Below are positions 13,088 to 24,818 of a stretch of 64,000 bases of DNA, in pieces. The translations under genes were made by a program, and so were the position numbers. Numbering within the stretch: position 1 is the first letter of the stretch; each line of letters starts with the position of its first letter. Where the stretch lies: the NCBI RefSeq assembly GCF_033568475.1, contig NC_133123.1, positions 61,449,522-61,513,521 on the forward strand. Reading direction: 5' to 3'. The stretch is from Henckelia pumila. Lineage: Eukaryota; Streptophyta; Magnoliopsida; Lamiales; Gesneriaceae. The notes under the pieces were generated by a model. The model saw only the letters and a program-made list of their open reading frames with translations. It did not search any database and had not been told where the DNA came from.

Positions 13088-14676
13088 TGTAGTAACCCGT
13101 ATCCGAAATTAACGATAAATGCATAATTAATCATGTAATCATGTTTAGATTAAGTAAAACATGATTAAGGAAATTCCAAATGGATTAATGGAGTCCAGAA
13201 ATGGATTCAGGACACCCGAAAATGGTGGGTAAGGTTCGAAGGGTTCGTACGCTCCGAACCTGAGTTCGGAGGATCCGAACATGGACGGAGCCAGTCTTCG
13301 GAGGCCCTGAAGACTTCGGACGATCCGAAGTGGGTTCGGACGATCCGAACTATAGCCCAGCCAGCTGTCCCAAAATATTATGTCATCGGTGACATCATAG
13401 GGGTGACTTCGGACGATCCGAAGAGGCAGTTCGGACCATCCGAACAGTGTTCGGGACAGGTGCATGGTTGCATGCGATTGGATTGACACGTGGCAGAGAT
13501 CGGACGATCTGATGAGACGATCGAACGGCCTGAAGCAGTTCGGACGCTCCGAAGGCGTGAACGGACGACCCGAACCCTCTCTTATATATAGAGAGCCGAG
13601 GAGCTCATTTGAGACTCGCACCAACTTCCTCTCCTTCGCCCACGTGTCTCTATTTTAGGTCTTTGGGTACTCTTATTTTAGAGTTGGAGTAGGAAAAATA
13701 TTCTAGCATAGTCAGACAGTGTCTGACATAGTAGCGGAACAGTGCTCGTGTAGTGGAGCCGTGCTTGAGGCTGTGGAGCTGCAGCAGGGGTGTGCCCCTA
13801 GTTGCAGGATAGTCTCCATCAGAGGGCTGACGACGGATGCAGGTATAGCTATGGTCTCCTTAAATTATTTAGAAGTATGCAATAGCTTAGTTAAGGCTTT
13901 TAGAGCTTAATTAATGATGCATGGGTAATTGCATTGTAGAGTTGATGATAGGCTTGGAACCTAGAGTGGGACTGATAGGACTGCCTGTAATAAGGTACGT
14001 AAGTACTGACTCAGATAGCCAGCGGGTTTTGCATGCTTATATGTTGCATTTGTGTGTCATATTATTATGCATCATGTGCATATCATATTGTGCATGTCCA
14101 TCTTTTGAGATAAGCCATGTAGGGTCGCTCAGCCCTATTTGGATGGTTGATGTCGAGCGCCCCACGATCGACGAGTTAGCCGGCACTGGCATCTATAAGA
14201 CATGGTCTACGTCCGTTAGGAATGAGCAGTGTATGCAGGGTTTGCTCCCCGGGTTGTACCACTCATGTCCTAGGCGCCATTACTGAGCAGTTGTATACAG
14301 TTATCCCAGATATGGATACCCTGTCATTTGCATGCATCATATTTGTATGTTTTACCCGTGATTTCGTATTGAGCTTAGAGCTCACGTCCAGTCTTTTCTG
14401 TGTATCTGGACACCTCATTCGACGGGGCAAGTGTAGGTACATGATTGAGCACAAGGAGCTTGGAGTAGCCAGTGATCAGTGAAGACAGCAGGGTTAGCTG
14501 TATGTTTTGCCCTTTAGGCTTATTTATTCGATTGGGTTGTATAAATCAAATTTGTTTAACCGGCTGTGTTCTGCCGGTCTGCTTTTATTTAAGTCTTCCG
14601 CAGCGATTTATTTTAATGCATGCTATATTATGCTCTTAACTCTGATTAGGTAGTGGATCCGGGTTGGGTCGCTACA
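13088..14676 (+). repeat. 5' LTR of the second gypsy element, with palindrome array
   Basis: 1,589 bp. From about 13,230 to 13,575 it holds roughly eleven copies of a 15-17 bp dyad based on TTCGGACGATCCGAA, the last ending just before a TATA box (TATATATA, 13,583-13,590). A pyrimidine-rich stretch (CTTCCTCTCCTTC) follows about 35 bp after the TATA box. The layout suggests an upstream promoter array. Confidence 0.9.
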
Positions 14677-17600
14677 TTTATTGGCATCAGAGCGCATGCA
14701 TGCAAGAGGCTTGGGATATAGTAATGATACTTTGGGTTATCCTTATAAGATTGATAAGACCTTCGAAGAGGTGATGATGCGACGATTGCCCGAAGATTAT
14801 CATCATCGGCAGGAATTCTGAAGATTTCGATTATGGAATACCAGCAAGTGCGGACAGGAGTGATGGATCGTGTCCGAGCGTTCGAGATTTCTACTCATGT
14901 GGATCCTAGCTTTGGATCGAGTATCAGATGCCAGAGGCAATGGCAGAGAATTGGTGGGGACTTACTTGATGCTTGCATCTGTACAGTCATTACCATGATG
15001 ACACTACTCTGAAGGTTCTCCAGTCGTAGTTGGAGAGATTGTCAGATAGACCTTTACTAGGGAATGCCTCGAATGCCTAAGGCATGACAGTTTTCGAGCG
15101 TAAGGTCTTTAAACTCATGCAGAACATAGTTTTGCCGGTATGCTTGTATTGATGCGTTCGGTAGGCACACGGGAAACTTCATGTTCAAAAGCATGAATTG
15201 GTTACAAGAAGAAGGCTGACGGTAGATCGTGAGCAGAAGAGGTAGACTGACATGCACTGACGCAGAGCATAGCTGGTTAGCGAGCTCGAGTTAATTCTCT
15301 GGAAGTCTTGGCAGGACGGGATATCGAGAGGATTGGTCGGGAGTATGCTTGTATCGATGCGTGTGTCGATTAGAAGCTTCATGCTCAAGGAACGAAGACT
15401 TGTACGATGATTTTAAATACTGTATTGATGTAATTTGTAAACAGTATTTCAGTTGTAATGAATCATCATAATTTGGTTGTATCATTTCAAGTTCGATTGT
15501 ACATTTCATTGTATTTTGAATACTGTCTGTATTACATGAGATTGTAATAAAGAGAATTGTACATAACTTGAAATAAGTGATACATGTACTTTTTATCCGG
15601 CAATTCGTGAATGATTGCATGATTATGCGGAAGGTTGGTTTGGTTTTAGTTGATTAGTGTTCAACTATTGTAGCTCATGGGATTGAGTAGGGCCGACTGT
15701 GACTGTTTGACTTGTGGTTAGTCTAGGTGTTTTTCTATGATTGACCTAGTTAGTCAGAAGGCTAAGATAGTGCCAGCAATGAGTGGACTCATCTAGAGGC
15801 ATTAAGATTATTGTTCGGTTTAGAACATTGGGCTTTGTTCTAGGTTGTTTTCTTAGAACAGTAAAGCTATTTGACCTTCATTAGGTTGAGACTTGTGATG
15901 ATGGGTTTTCATCAAAATTCCAGGTCCAGTATATGCCGAGAGTTGTGGGCTATGACCATGACTAGACGTGATGGAGCGCGACCCTATGCCAGTGTTACTC
16001 TGGGAGTCCTTGTACTTCAGAGGGTACCTGGAAGCCTTCGTGCTTCGGGATTGGCGGTGGGAAGGCTACTCAGTCTAGGGATTTGGTAGCAGTCACGACA
16101 TGGTATGACCTTGGATTAAGATATCAGGTTTGATATCGATGGTTCGATATCGTCTGGTGTGCCAGAGATATAGTTTGAGTGTTCTGCTATGGGAACCAGT
16201 CATGGAGGGATTTCCTTGACAAGTGTGTACTCTGAGCAGATAGGTTTTAACCTTTGGGTTACTGCTAGACGTGTAGATCTAGTAGGTGGACGGATTTCTA
16301 CCAGCGATGACTAGAGGTTGTCATCAGAGTTGTGGTTAGAGTTTCCCCGTGATAGGAATCATCCGAGGTACTGGATGGGATGCTGTTTCGAGACTTCGAC
16401 TCGAATATGAGGACTATTCCATGATGAATAATTTCATCTGTAATAGGATTATGTCCGATGCTAAGGATTGTATAAGACTAATTGAGGAGGGAGGGAAGCG
16501 TGATTTATGCCAGTGTACACTTGGTCGTGATTCCAGGTGGGACATCGTGGTAGGCTACCTCAGTCTTAAATTGTTGTACAGTCTTAGCAAGGGATATAAT
16601 CAAGAGCGTGTCCGGAGATTGTGAGAATCTTTGGGATTCGTTAGTTATTATTTTAGGACTTGACGAGCTGTGGTGTTCATTCTGTATGAACGAAGCAAGG
16701 ATAGTTAGTGCAGTGTTTGCGCTAAGTACTGTCTGATATTTTCAGAGATTGAGCGTAGGATTTTCCATGGGATGGAAATGGGCTTAGTTTATCTTGATGT
16801 TTACCTTGGGTGAACAAGACAACGATTGGTAGTGCTAAGGTGGCACGGGATCTGTGCTAGTGACTACTAGTGGTTATTGGCTAACTCTGTCGGAGTTAGG
16901 TTGATTAAGTTCAGTGTACGAGGCAGCTGTCAGTAGTAAGACACGAGATTGTGTCGATAGGCTACTAATAGCTATTGTATGGATTATCAATTATGGGCGT
17001 GTTGAAACCAGAGCAATTTGGGTATTCCAAGTGTTTGGAAATAGTTATTCGTGGCAGCTGAGTCATGGTTTTCATCAGGGCACAGTGTTGAGTTATACTA
17101 AGAAACATGAACTGTGATTGGTACTAGACTGGATGGTCTGAGTTCCCAATAATTGCTTGGGAAGCTCGTTCACTTCGATGGAGCAGGGGATGGATGACCA
17201 GTTTGGAATCATGTTAAGCGGTTATGTGGAGTATAGCTTTGGGTCAACTAGATTCTCTTGGGAAAGAATTATGGCTTTGTTGTGTCAGCACAGTGTTGGG
17301 ATTGGTGTTTTCTGACTAGAGGTGTTGAGCACTGAAAAGTTTTGGAACCATTAGATGGTTAGATCGAGTTTCGATTAGTGATTCGACGAATGTCTTAAGC
17401 CGGTCAGGTGATGACTTAGTCTTCGACAGTTTAAGATTTAACTTGGGATGATGATCTCGATCAAGCGGGTGTTTGTATCCTTAGTGGGCAGTGAGATCGT
17501 GGTCAGTATGGAAGACGTATCAGTGTTGTGATACATTAGTGCCAAGGAAGTTGAATGTCAACCAGCAGCGCAGTAATTTTCAGTTGGGAGGATGTTAATG

Positions 17601-17751
17601 CGGTTCAGCATTAATGGGGCTTGCAAGGAATTTGACAAGAGTCTGAGTTTGTCGGAAGCTATTTTGACCAGACACTCAGGCAATTGTTTTTAATACGTTC
17701 TCGAGGTTATACCCTAGATTTCGAGGACGAAATATTTTAAAGGGGAGAGAA
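14677..17751 (+). other. Internal region of the second gypsy element without recognisable coding domains
   Basis: About 3.1 kb. It contains only short reading frames, and I cannot recognise gag, protease, reverse transcriptase or integrase motifs on either strand. A tryptophan- and glycine-bearing stretch near 14,900-15,000 faintly resembles a gag remnant, but this is not secure. Confidence 0.6.
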
Positions 17752-19318
17752 TGTAGTAACCCGTATCCGAAATTAACGATTAATGTGTAATTAATTGTGT
17801 AATCATGTTTAGATTAAGTAAAACATGATTAAGAAAATTTCAAATGGATTAATGGAGTCCAAAAATGGATTCAGGACACCCGGAAATGGTGGATAAGGTT
17901 CGAAGGGTTCGGACGCTCCGAACCTGAGTTCGGAGGATCCGAACATGGACGGAGCCAGGCTTCGGAGGCCCTGAAGACTTCGGACGATCCGAAGTGGGTT
18001 CGGACGATTCGAACTATAGCCCAGCCAGTTGTCCCAAAATATTATGTCATCGGTGATGTCATAGGGGTGATTTCGGACCATCCGAACAGTGTTCGGAACA
18101 GGTGCATGGTTGCATGCGATTGGATTGACATGTGGCGGAGATCGGACGATCCGATGAGACGATCGGACGGCCCGAAGCAGTTCGAACACTCCGAAGGCAT
18201 GAACGGACGACCCGAACCCTCGCTTATATATAGAGAGCCGAGGAGCTCATTTGAGACTCGCACCAACTTCCTCTCCTTCGCCCACGTGGCTCTATTTTAG
18301 GGCTTTGGGTACTCTTATTTTAGAGTTGGAGTAGGGAAAATATTTTAGCATAGTCAGACACTGTCTGACATAGTAACGGAGCAGTGCTCGTGTAGTGGAG
18401 CCGTGCTCGAGGCTGTGGAGATGCAGCAGGGGTGTGCCCCTAGTTGCAGGATAGTCTCCATCAGAGGGCTGACGACGGACGCAGGTATAACTATGGTCTC
18501 CTTAAATTATTTAGGAGTATGCAATAGTTTAGTTAAGGCTTTTAGAGCTTAATTAATGATGCATGGGTAATTGCATTGTAGAGTTGATGATAGGCTTGGA
18601 ACCTAGAGTGGGACTGCTAGGACTGCCTGTAATAAGGTACGTAAGTACTGACTGAGATAGCCAGCGGGTTTTGCATGCTTATATGTTGCATTTGTGTGTC
18701 ATATTATTATGCATCATGTGCATATCATATTGTGTCTGTCCATCTTTTGAGATGAGCCATGTAGGGTCGCTCAGCCCTGTTTGAACGGTTGATGTCGAGC
18801 GCCCCACGACCAACGGGCTAGCCGGCACTGGCATCTGTAAGACATGGTCTACGTCCGTTAGGAATGAGCAGTGTACGCAGGGTTTGCTCCCCGGGTTGTA
18901 CCACTCATGTCCTAGGCGCCATTACTGAGCAGTTGTATACAGTTATCCCAGATATGGATATCATGTCATTTGCATGCATCATATTTGTATGTTTTACCCA
19001 TGCTTTCGTATTGAGCTTAGAGCTCACGTCCAGTCTTTTCTATGTATCTGAACACCCCATTCGCTGGGGCAAGTGTAGGTACAGGATTGAGCACCAGGAG
19101 CTTGGAGTAGCCAGTGATCAGTGAAGATAGCAGGGTTAGCTGTAGGTTTTGCCCTTTAGGCTTATTTATTCGATTGGGTTGTATAAATCGAATTTGTTTA
19201 ACCGGTTGTATTCTGCCGGTCTGCTTTTATTTAAGTCTTCCGCAACAATTTATTTTAATGCATGCTATATTATGCTCTTAACTCTGATTAGGTAGTGGAT
19301 CCGGGTTGGGTCGCTACA
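17752..19318 (+). repeat. 3' LTR of the second gypsy element
   Basis: 1,567 bp, homologous to 13,088-14,676. It is 22 bp shorter because one dyad unit of the upstream array is missing. TATA box at about 18,224-18,231. Confidence 0.9.
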
Positions 19319-19323
19319 AGGAT

Positions 19324-19880
19324 TCTTGGTCTATTTATTTTGAGATATGCGTACACAAGGTAGAGAGAATAATAGAGAGAAAAACGTGAGAACCTAAGTA
19401 CGTACATTGTGTGAAAGCTGAAGATCTCTCTGAAGCTTAGTTGAAGCTGTGACAACTTGAAGCCGTGTAGAACACTTGAAGATTGGAGATCAAGAAGAGT
19501 GCTGCTCGTGTGATTTTGGCTTCAACATTGTTTTTCTCCTTACTGTGTTTTCGTTATTCTATTTCATATAGAATGTTTTTAGGAGAACGTTTACTATTTA
19601 TTTTCTTACTTGGTTTGAGAAATTGAATTTTACAATTATCACTAGTGTTAGAGTTTGTAAAACTCTTTGGAAGTTTTCTAGTGAAGTTTTGCCCTGAGGC
19701 GCTGCAAGAGTATTTTATACTCTTGCTTAAATCATTGAGTCTATTTATATGGTTGCTTGTTTATTTTATTTACGCTTTATTTATATTTCGCTGCAAATTA
19801 CTCAATGTGTTATTGTAGGTGTTGTCAACACCTTGTGACAACACCTCAAACTGTTTATGTGCAACCCTTTTTCCCTTACA
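19324..19880 (+). repeat. Sirevirus 3' LTR, right part
   Basis: Continues the LTR interrupted at 13,087. Near its end (19,818-19,845) is the clearest copy of the element's recurring dyad (GGTGTTGTCAACACC, then TTGTGACAACACC). The end is placed at CTTACA (19,880), an imperfect inverse of the LTR start. The 5' LTR is outside the window, so the border is an estimate. Confidence 0.65.
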
Positions 19881-21925
19881 ATTTCTAAAACATAAAATTG
19901 TGTGTAGATTATAAATTACATAAAAACTATTTTCTTAATTGATAGATCCAACAAAACTTCAGCTCGGAAATTGAATAATTTCAAAGTTCATATAAATTAT
20001 AGAACCAACCACGGTTACTGTTCTTTAAGAAAATTCTTGGTTCTGATCGATATATATATCCATCAATATAATTTGAATGTGTTTGAAAATATATATATAT
20101 ATCCATCAATACTCTGTGTTACTGTGATGGTAATTTGAATGTGTTTGAGAAATATATATATATCCATCAATACTCGATCTGATGAAATATATGATTTCTT
20201 TCCTCAAATATAATATCAAAAGGACCATTGCCTTGATCGAAGATGTTCTTCTTCTAGACCAGGCTGAAATTCTCGATTCGGGATGAAAACTTGAAGATTC
20301 ACCACAAATTTCATGAATTAATTAAGTAATCATTGTGTAATATATATAGTTTACTACAAAACAAATAAATAATATACAGTAGCTAGCTGTGTTTGTTTCC
20401 AATATATCATATGCAAAGTGGACAACAAAAATTATGACCTTGTGATATACAAGACCCACGAAAATCCGTGTTGCATCGATTCAAAGTGTTTTAATTCCTA
20501 GACGTAATCGTGGATCGAATTAACAAAAAGGCAGCCAACCACATGAGATGTGAAAATATAATCACTAGCTAGATCGATCCAGTGCTCTACTGTTATCATC
20601 AACTAACAGATCGAAAATATTTTTCTTGTCCAAAACTTGCTGTGTTGTCTATCTCTATCGGGTCGGTTGGCGTTGTTCATGAAATTTATTTTTGACTCAC
20701 TTAATCGAACTGGAAGTTTGAATCTTGATTAATTATCATGGTGGGATGTATCTGAGTTTAATTCTGTGATATATATATGTAATGTAGTAAACTTATTTGC
20801 TTCTCATCTTATTGTAAACATAGTGTTACATTTGGCTTGTGAACATATCAGTTCGTGCACATTGTGCTTGTACGTCTGAGTCCATTAACATATATATGAT
20901 CAGTACTTGGGTATGAATTGACTATGTATTGGTATAATCATAAAAAGAAATTAGTAATTTAATTATACGATTAGATTTTGATAAGAATTTGTTCTGCATG
21001 TAATTTTTGCGTATCGATCGGAACATAGTTATAACACTACATGATTAAGAATATTATACTGCAATATATATACCTGATTAAAATTGACATTTAACCGGAT
21101 TCTAAGGTTATTTTCATTTGACAGGGTGTGAGTTTGTATGATTTTCAAATAATAGCAAGATGAAAAAAAGCATCCGAATAAATGTATGAAGATATGCCCA
21201 AAAAAAAAAATTTCATGTATAGTTTCTGAATTCGGCACCGACGTAATTTCAACAAACAATGCATACATATCATATAAATCATACAATAATTCATCCAACA
21301 ATAATCGGAAAGGCCAATAATTTGAAGTCTCGAGGAAAACTAGTAAGAAAAATTCTTCATTCATTTATGTTATTATGAGATGATAAAATGGCAATATTAC
21401 TACGTTTGAATGTTTGATTTGTTCGTTTGTAAATTTATTTATCCTTTTTGTCAAAATTGAATCCAACTCTGGTATGGTTCGAATTTTTTTTTTTCTTTCA
21501 ATTTTTAGTCATTTTAGTGGTCAATTTTTTTTTGCAACTTTTCCCTATTAGATTACACTTTTATATTTACTAATTATTTTGATCACCAAAACATATTTAA
21601 TAATTTTGCTCCAATTAAAAAACTCATTTCTCGTAATATCTTTATTATTTATCAAGAATAATATAAAAAAAATAAAATCTCTACATACAAATTTATTTAT
21701 GTAAGAAAATAAGTTTTCATGACATTTAATGCATAAAAAGGTTTTGCAAGAAATCACTGCATGCTACATTGAAAAGAGCTAGGAGCTCTGTTTAAATCGT
21801 AAATAAATGAGGTTAGATGCTGCTGCACATGCAATAAACAAACAGGCATTTGTCCAATTCGTGACAGGACTACATTAATTGAGTGCTGATATATATGTAA
21901 TATCCTCATTAATTCTTTTAGACAT
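19881..21925. other. AT-rich intergenic DNA
   Basis: No gene or long reading frame. A short tandem duplication around 20,050-20,172 repeats TATATATCCATCAATA and AATTTGAATGTGTTTGA twice. Nothing else can be supported. Confidence 0.5.
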
Positions 21926-22158
21926 TTTTGGTTTGAGTGATAGGATAAGTAATTCATAGATAAGTAATATAATGTAAATTAAAAATAAATAAGAAAAAAT
22001 AATTAATACATTATTTGATTTGATTGATAGATTATAATTTATTTGATTTAATTGATGTAAAATTATTAATTAATAAATAGATAAATAATATGACGAAAAT
22101 AAGGCGAAATTAATTGGGATAAGTTATACATAGATTAATAATACATCAAACCAAACAA
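21926..22158. mobile_element. Possible small MITE
   Basis: The left end TTTGGTTTGAGTGAT and the inverted right end (reverse complement TGTTTGGTTTGATGTAT) give weak terminal inverted repeats. GGATAAGT and ACTTATCC are also inverted just inside. The interior is AT-rich and non-coding. Family and target duplication are not clear. Confidence 0.4.
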
Positions 22159-22312
22159 TACCTAAAGGTTTGTAAATTTAACCGTGTTGGAATTTATTTA
22201 ATGTCCAAAAGCAAAATTTATTTAATGTCTAAAAGCAATACATTGTGATTTGTGTATGTGTGTATCTTTTCAAGGGAAATAAGGGGTTTGTTTATGCTAG
22301 CACATGTGCTGC

Positions 22313-22389
22313 ATCCAACGGTCAATTTTTTTTGCATTTGAGATGTTTGCGTGAACATCTCAAATGCAAAAAAAATTTGGCCGTTGGAT
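22313..22389. repeat. Near-perfect 77-bp hairpin
   Basis: Left arm 22,313-22,347 and right arm 22,354-22,389 are inverted copies with one or two differences. Both contain GCATTTGAGATGTT or its complement and end in ATCCAACGG / CCGTTGGAT, separated by a loop of about 6 nt (TGCGTG). This could be a foldback element core or a hairpin RNA source. A related half (AATCCAACGGTTCAATTTTT) occurs near 25,311-25,335. Confidence 0.7.
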
Positions 22390-22667
22390 CCCCATTCGAG
22401 CACTATTCGAATGAGGTATATAGCATAGACAAGACCGAAAATAAGATACATACTTGTTGGATTTCTAGCTCGATCTACAAATAAGTCTCTTCAACAAATC
22501 TCACAAACAATGTTTTGTACCTTTTGCGGTCGTAGGTGAGCACTTTAAACTTTTGAAATTAATTAGTGATTCTTCAAGGACCACCACTGAGAGAATATTT
22601 GGTTATATTATGTGTATTATGTATCTAATTTTTTTTTATTATGATATATTTAAAATAGACAAAAATT

Positions 22668-22735
22668 CTTGTGAGACGGTCTCACAAGTCAATTTTATAA
22701 GACGGATATCCTATTTGTGAGGCCGTTTCACACAA
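22668..22735. repeat. Dispersed GAGACGGTCTC-type repeat
   Basis: A perfect 21-bp dyad centred on GAGACGGTCTC at 22,668-22,688 is followed by ATAAGACGGATATCC and GAGGCCGTTTCAC. Related phrases recur at about 52,884-52,912 and 52,985-52,998, so this looks like a dispersed small repeat family. Confidence 0.5.
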
Positions 22736-24490
22736 TACCTACTCTTTAAAATATTATATATACATAAAACATCACAATAATATCCAATAAAGGACAACCA
22801 AAAACCTGATAATAAACCGGCCAATTAAATTAGGGAAACCTGCACACAATCTATCTATACCATCTATACTATCTATGTCATACTATATCATTCAACTCGA
22901 TACATTTTAGTTTCGTGGTCTGTCATATTCGTAATGTCAAAGTTACCATAATTTAATTTAACATACCATATTAAGCATGAATTAGACTTTTGGTACATTG
23001 GTATCATGTCCTATACTTTTTGTTCTTTGATAGCTTTTTAATTACAAAAATGTCTCTTTTTTTTTTGTTTTTTGCCATTTGGTGGATAATTGGATATTTA
23101 TATACGGAACTTTATTTTTGTATTTTTTATTTCATCATTTAATTTTTTTGTTTTTCATTAAAATATATTATACAAAGAAAACAATGCGTCCATCCTACTA
23201 ATATGCATATATAAATGACAAATATATATGAATTTAGTGTCATGTTATGATCAGACGCTTAATTAGTCTTAAAATGTAAAGTGCAGAAAAAAAAGTTTGT
23301 AAAGTGCAGCATGTGAAAAAATATAAATGGGTTAAATTTTATTCTCATTTGTGACTAAATAATCAATTTTTTTTCTATAAAAATTTCATATTTGCTACAA
23401 ATATCTTTCGAGACAAATCTATTATGAGAAATTGGATTTTTATGGTTAAATGGTGTGGTGGTGGCCAGCTGATATCAGATATTCTATAATCTATACAGAG
23501 AATATATGTCTATTTGCATATATGGCTCCAAAACACAAATATTATCAAATCCACCATAATTATTAATTCTTCCAAGTTGTGGCTATATGTAGTAGTAGCT
23601 ATAATAATATGCGATGCCTATAATAATATGCAAAATACTATATATGTATATTTTGTATTGTGCACATTGACTTAAATTAATCAATTTATAATTTCCCTCA
23701 TTAAATACAAAACTACTCATGGTAAAAAATAAATATTTCGTTGGTGAAGAAAATTTTTATAATTAATAAGTAAAGATGTAAACTAAAGTGTACATGTAAC
23801 ATTACTCTAATTAGCATCATTAAATTAATATTTATATACAGAGATATAGAGAGTGACAAAAATAAGATATCTTCTTGTAAAAAAAAATTCGTTCTCTTGG
23901 TTTCATTATTGTGAAAATAGCCGCGCGTCATATTTTGATCACAATTATGTGCACAGTTGGTTCTTAATCGACTATATATGTGGACTAGCTAATGATAATT
24001 TTACCATATATATATATGCAGTGTGGTCTACGGATTAGCCACAAAGAAATGAAGCTTGTTTACCTAGCTAATATCATTTAATTTATATGAAGTGATTCTT
24101 CATAATTAAATGTAAGTTATTTATCGAACTTGGTAGCTAGATATTGTTTCAAACATATATATATATACAGTTCATTTTTCATGATTTTACTGAAGAAGAC
24201 CACAAGATTCCAAAATGGCATGAAGTTTGTCGCGAAACCATATCCCTCCAAACCGTCGGTGGTGGATGAAGATTGAAAGGGTGATTGATGAAGAAATATG
24301 TGGCAAAAAAGAAGCATCAGTCACTGTTTCTGCGGGCCAAACTTCCGTAAACAATCAATTCAGAGCCAAATAAGAATTAAATATAAAGCAAAAATTAAAC
24401 AAGCCTCGTCACCAAATAGGTAAGTCTTTTGTGGGAGAATCTCGATCTCATATCTATAGGTGCAAGCGGGTCGATAAGACTCGTATCAAT
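22736..24490. other. AT-rich intergenic DNA
   Basis: No gene, RNA gene or mobile element can be supported; only short chance reading frames and AT-rich simple sequence. Confidence 0.5.
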
Positions 24491-24492
24491 GA

Positions 24493-24818
24493 ATAATAAT
24501 TTTTTTTTATAAAAAATAGTAATATTTTTTCATGTGTTGGATCGAATAATTAATAGATTTGTTTCATAAAATTAATGACTCCCGAGACTTTCTCATAAAT
24601 TTTTTATGATTACGGAATTATTATGTGCATGCAAATCAATTATCATATCGTTTAAAGTTTTTTCGCATAAAAATAATAATTTTTCATGCGTTGAATCGAA
24701 TGAACGAGATATTATTTTCATAAAATCCATGACCCACGAGACGACCGTCACATAAGTTTTATGATTACGGAATTATATATTACGTGCATGCAATCAATGA
24801 TCGTATCGTTTAAAATTT
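24493..24818. repeat. Diverged tandem duplication of about 175 bp
   Basis: Two related units (about 24,493-24,657 and 24,671-24,818) share AATAATAATTTTT, TTTCATAAAAT, ATGATTACGGAATTA, GTGCATGCAA and ATCGTATCGTTTAAA in order. Non-coding. The number of differences suggests an old duplication. Confidence 0.65.

Larger units (their letters stand above)
13088..19318 (+). mobile_element. Second gypsy-type LTR element, apparently non-autonomous, nested in the Sirevirus LTR
   Basis: Two LTRs (13,088-14,676 and 17,752-19,318), both starting TGTAGTAACCCG and ending GTCGCTACA, flank about 3.1 kb. An exact 5-bp TSD AGGAT is present at 13,083-13,087 and 19,319-19,323. After the 5' LTR comes a tRNA-Met-type primer site (TGGCATCAGAGC, 14,682-14,693). 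Before the 3' LTR comes TTTCGAGGACGAAA, a phrase typical of plant chromovirus ends, then a purine tract. No polyprotein domain can be read in the internal region, so it is either a LARD-like derivative or heavily decayed. Similarity of the LTRs (a few percent difference by eye) favours a young element that lacked coding capacity when it moved. Confidence 0.88.
1..19880 (+). mobile_element. Sirevirus-type Ty1/copia retrotransposon, 3' portion, with two nested insertions
   Basis: The right-hand part of a copia element whose 5' half lies outside the window. Seen in order: the C-terminal RNase H part of pol (about 23-625, ending with the family motif LADIFTKAL), non-coding sequence, an env-like acidic reading region (10,529 to about 12,480), several polypurine tracts (12,442-12,824), and a 3' LTR starting TGAAAGG at 12,825 and ending CTTACA near 19,880. 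A long region after pol, an env-like ORF and repeated polypurine tracts are known hallmarks of the Sirevirus (SIRE/Maximus) lineage. A gypsy element at 777-9,637 and another at 13,088-19,318 are inserted in it. The element is broken, with a handful of breaks visible in the part seen. It is older than both insertions. Confidence 0.85.

Noticed and set aside
13145-13624. Long minus-strand reading frame across the LTR dyad array (and its relative at 17,809-18,266)
   Set aside because: It reads the palindromes as repeated RSSDR-type peptides and is interrupted differently in each LTR copy; it reflects base composition, not a gene.
22313-22389. MicroRNA gene call for the hairpin
   Set aside because: The pairing is nearly perfect along the whole length and the arms are T- and A-rich, which fits a foldback at least as well; no small-RNA evidence can be seen here.
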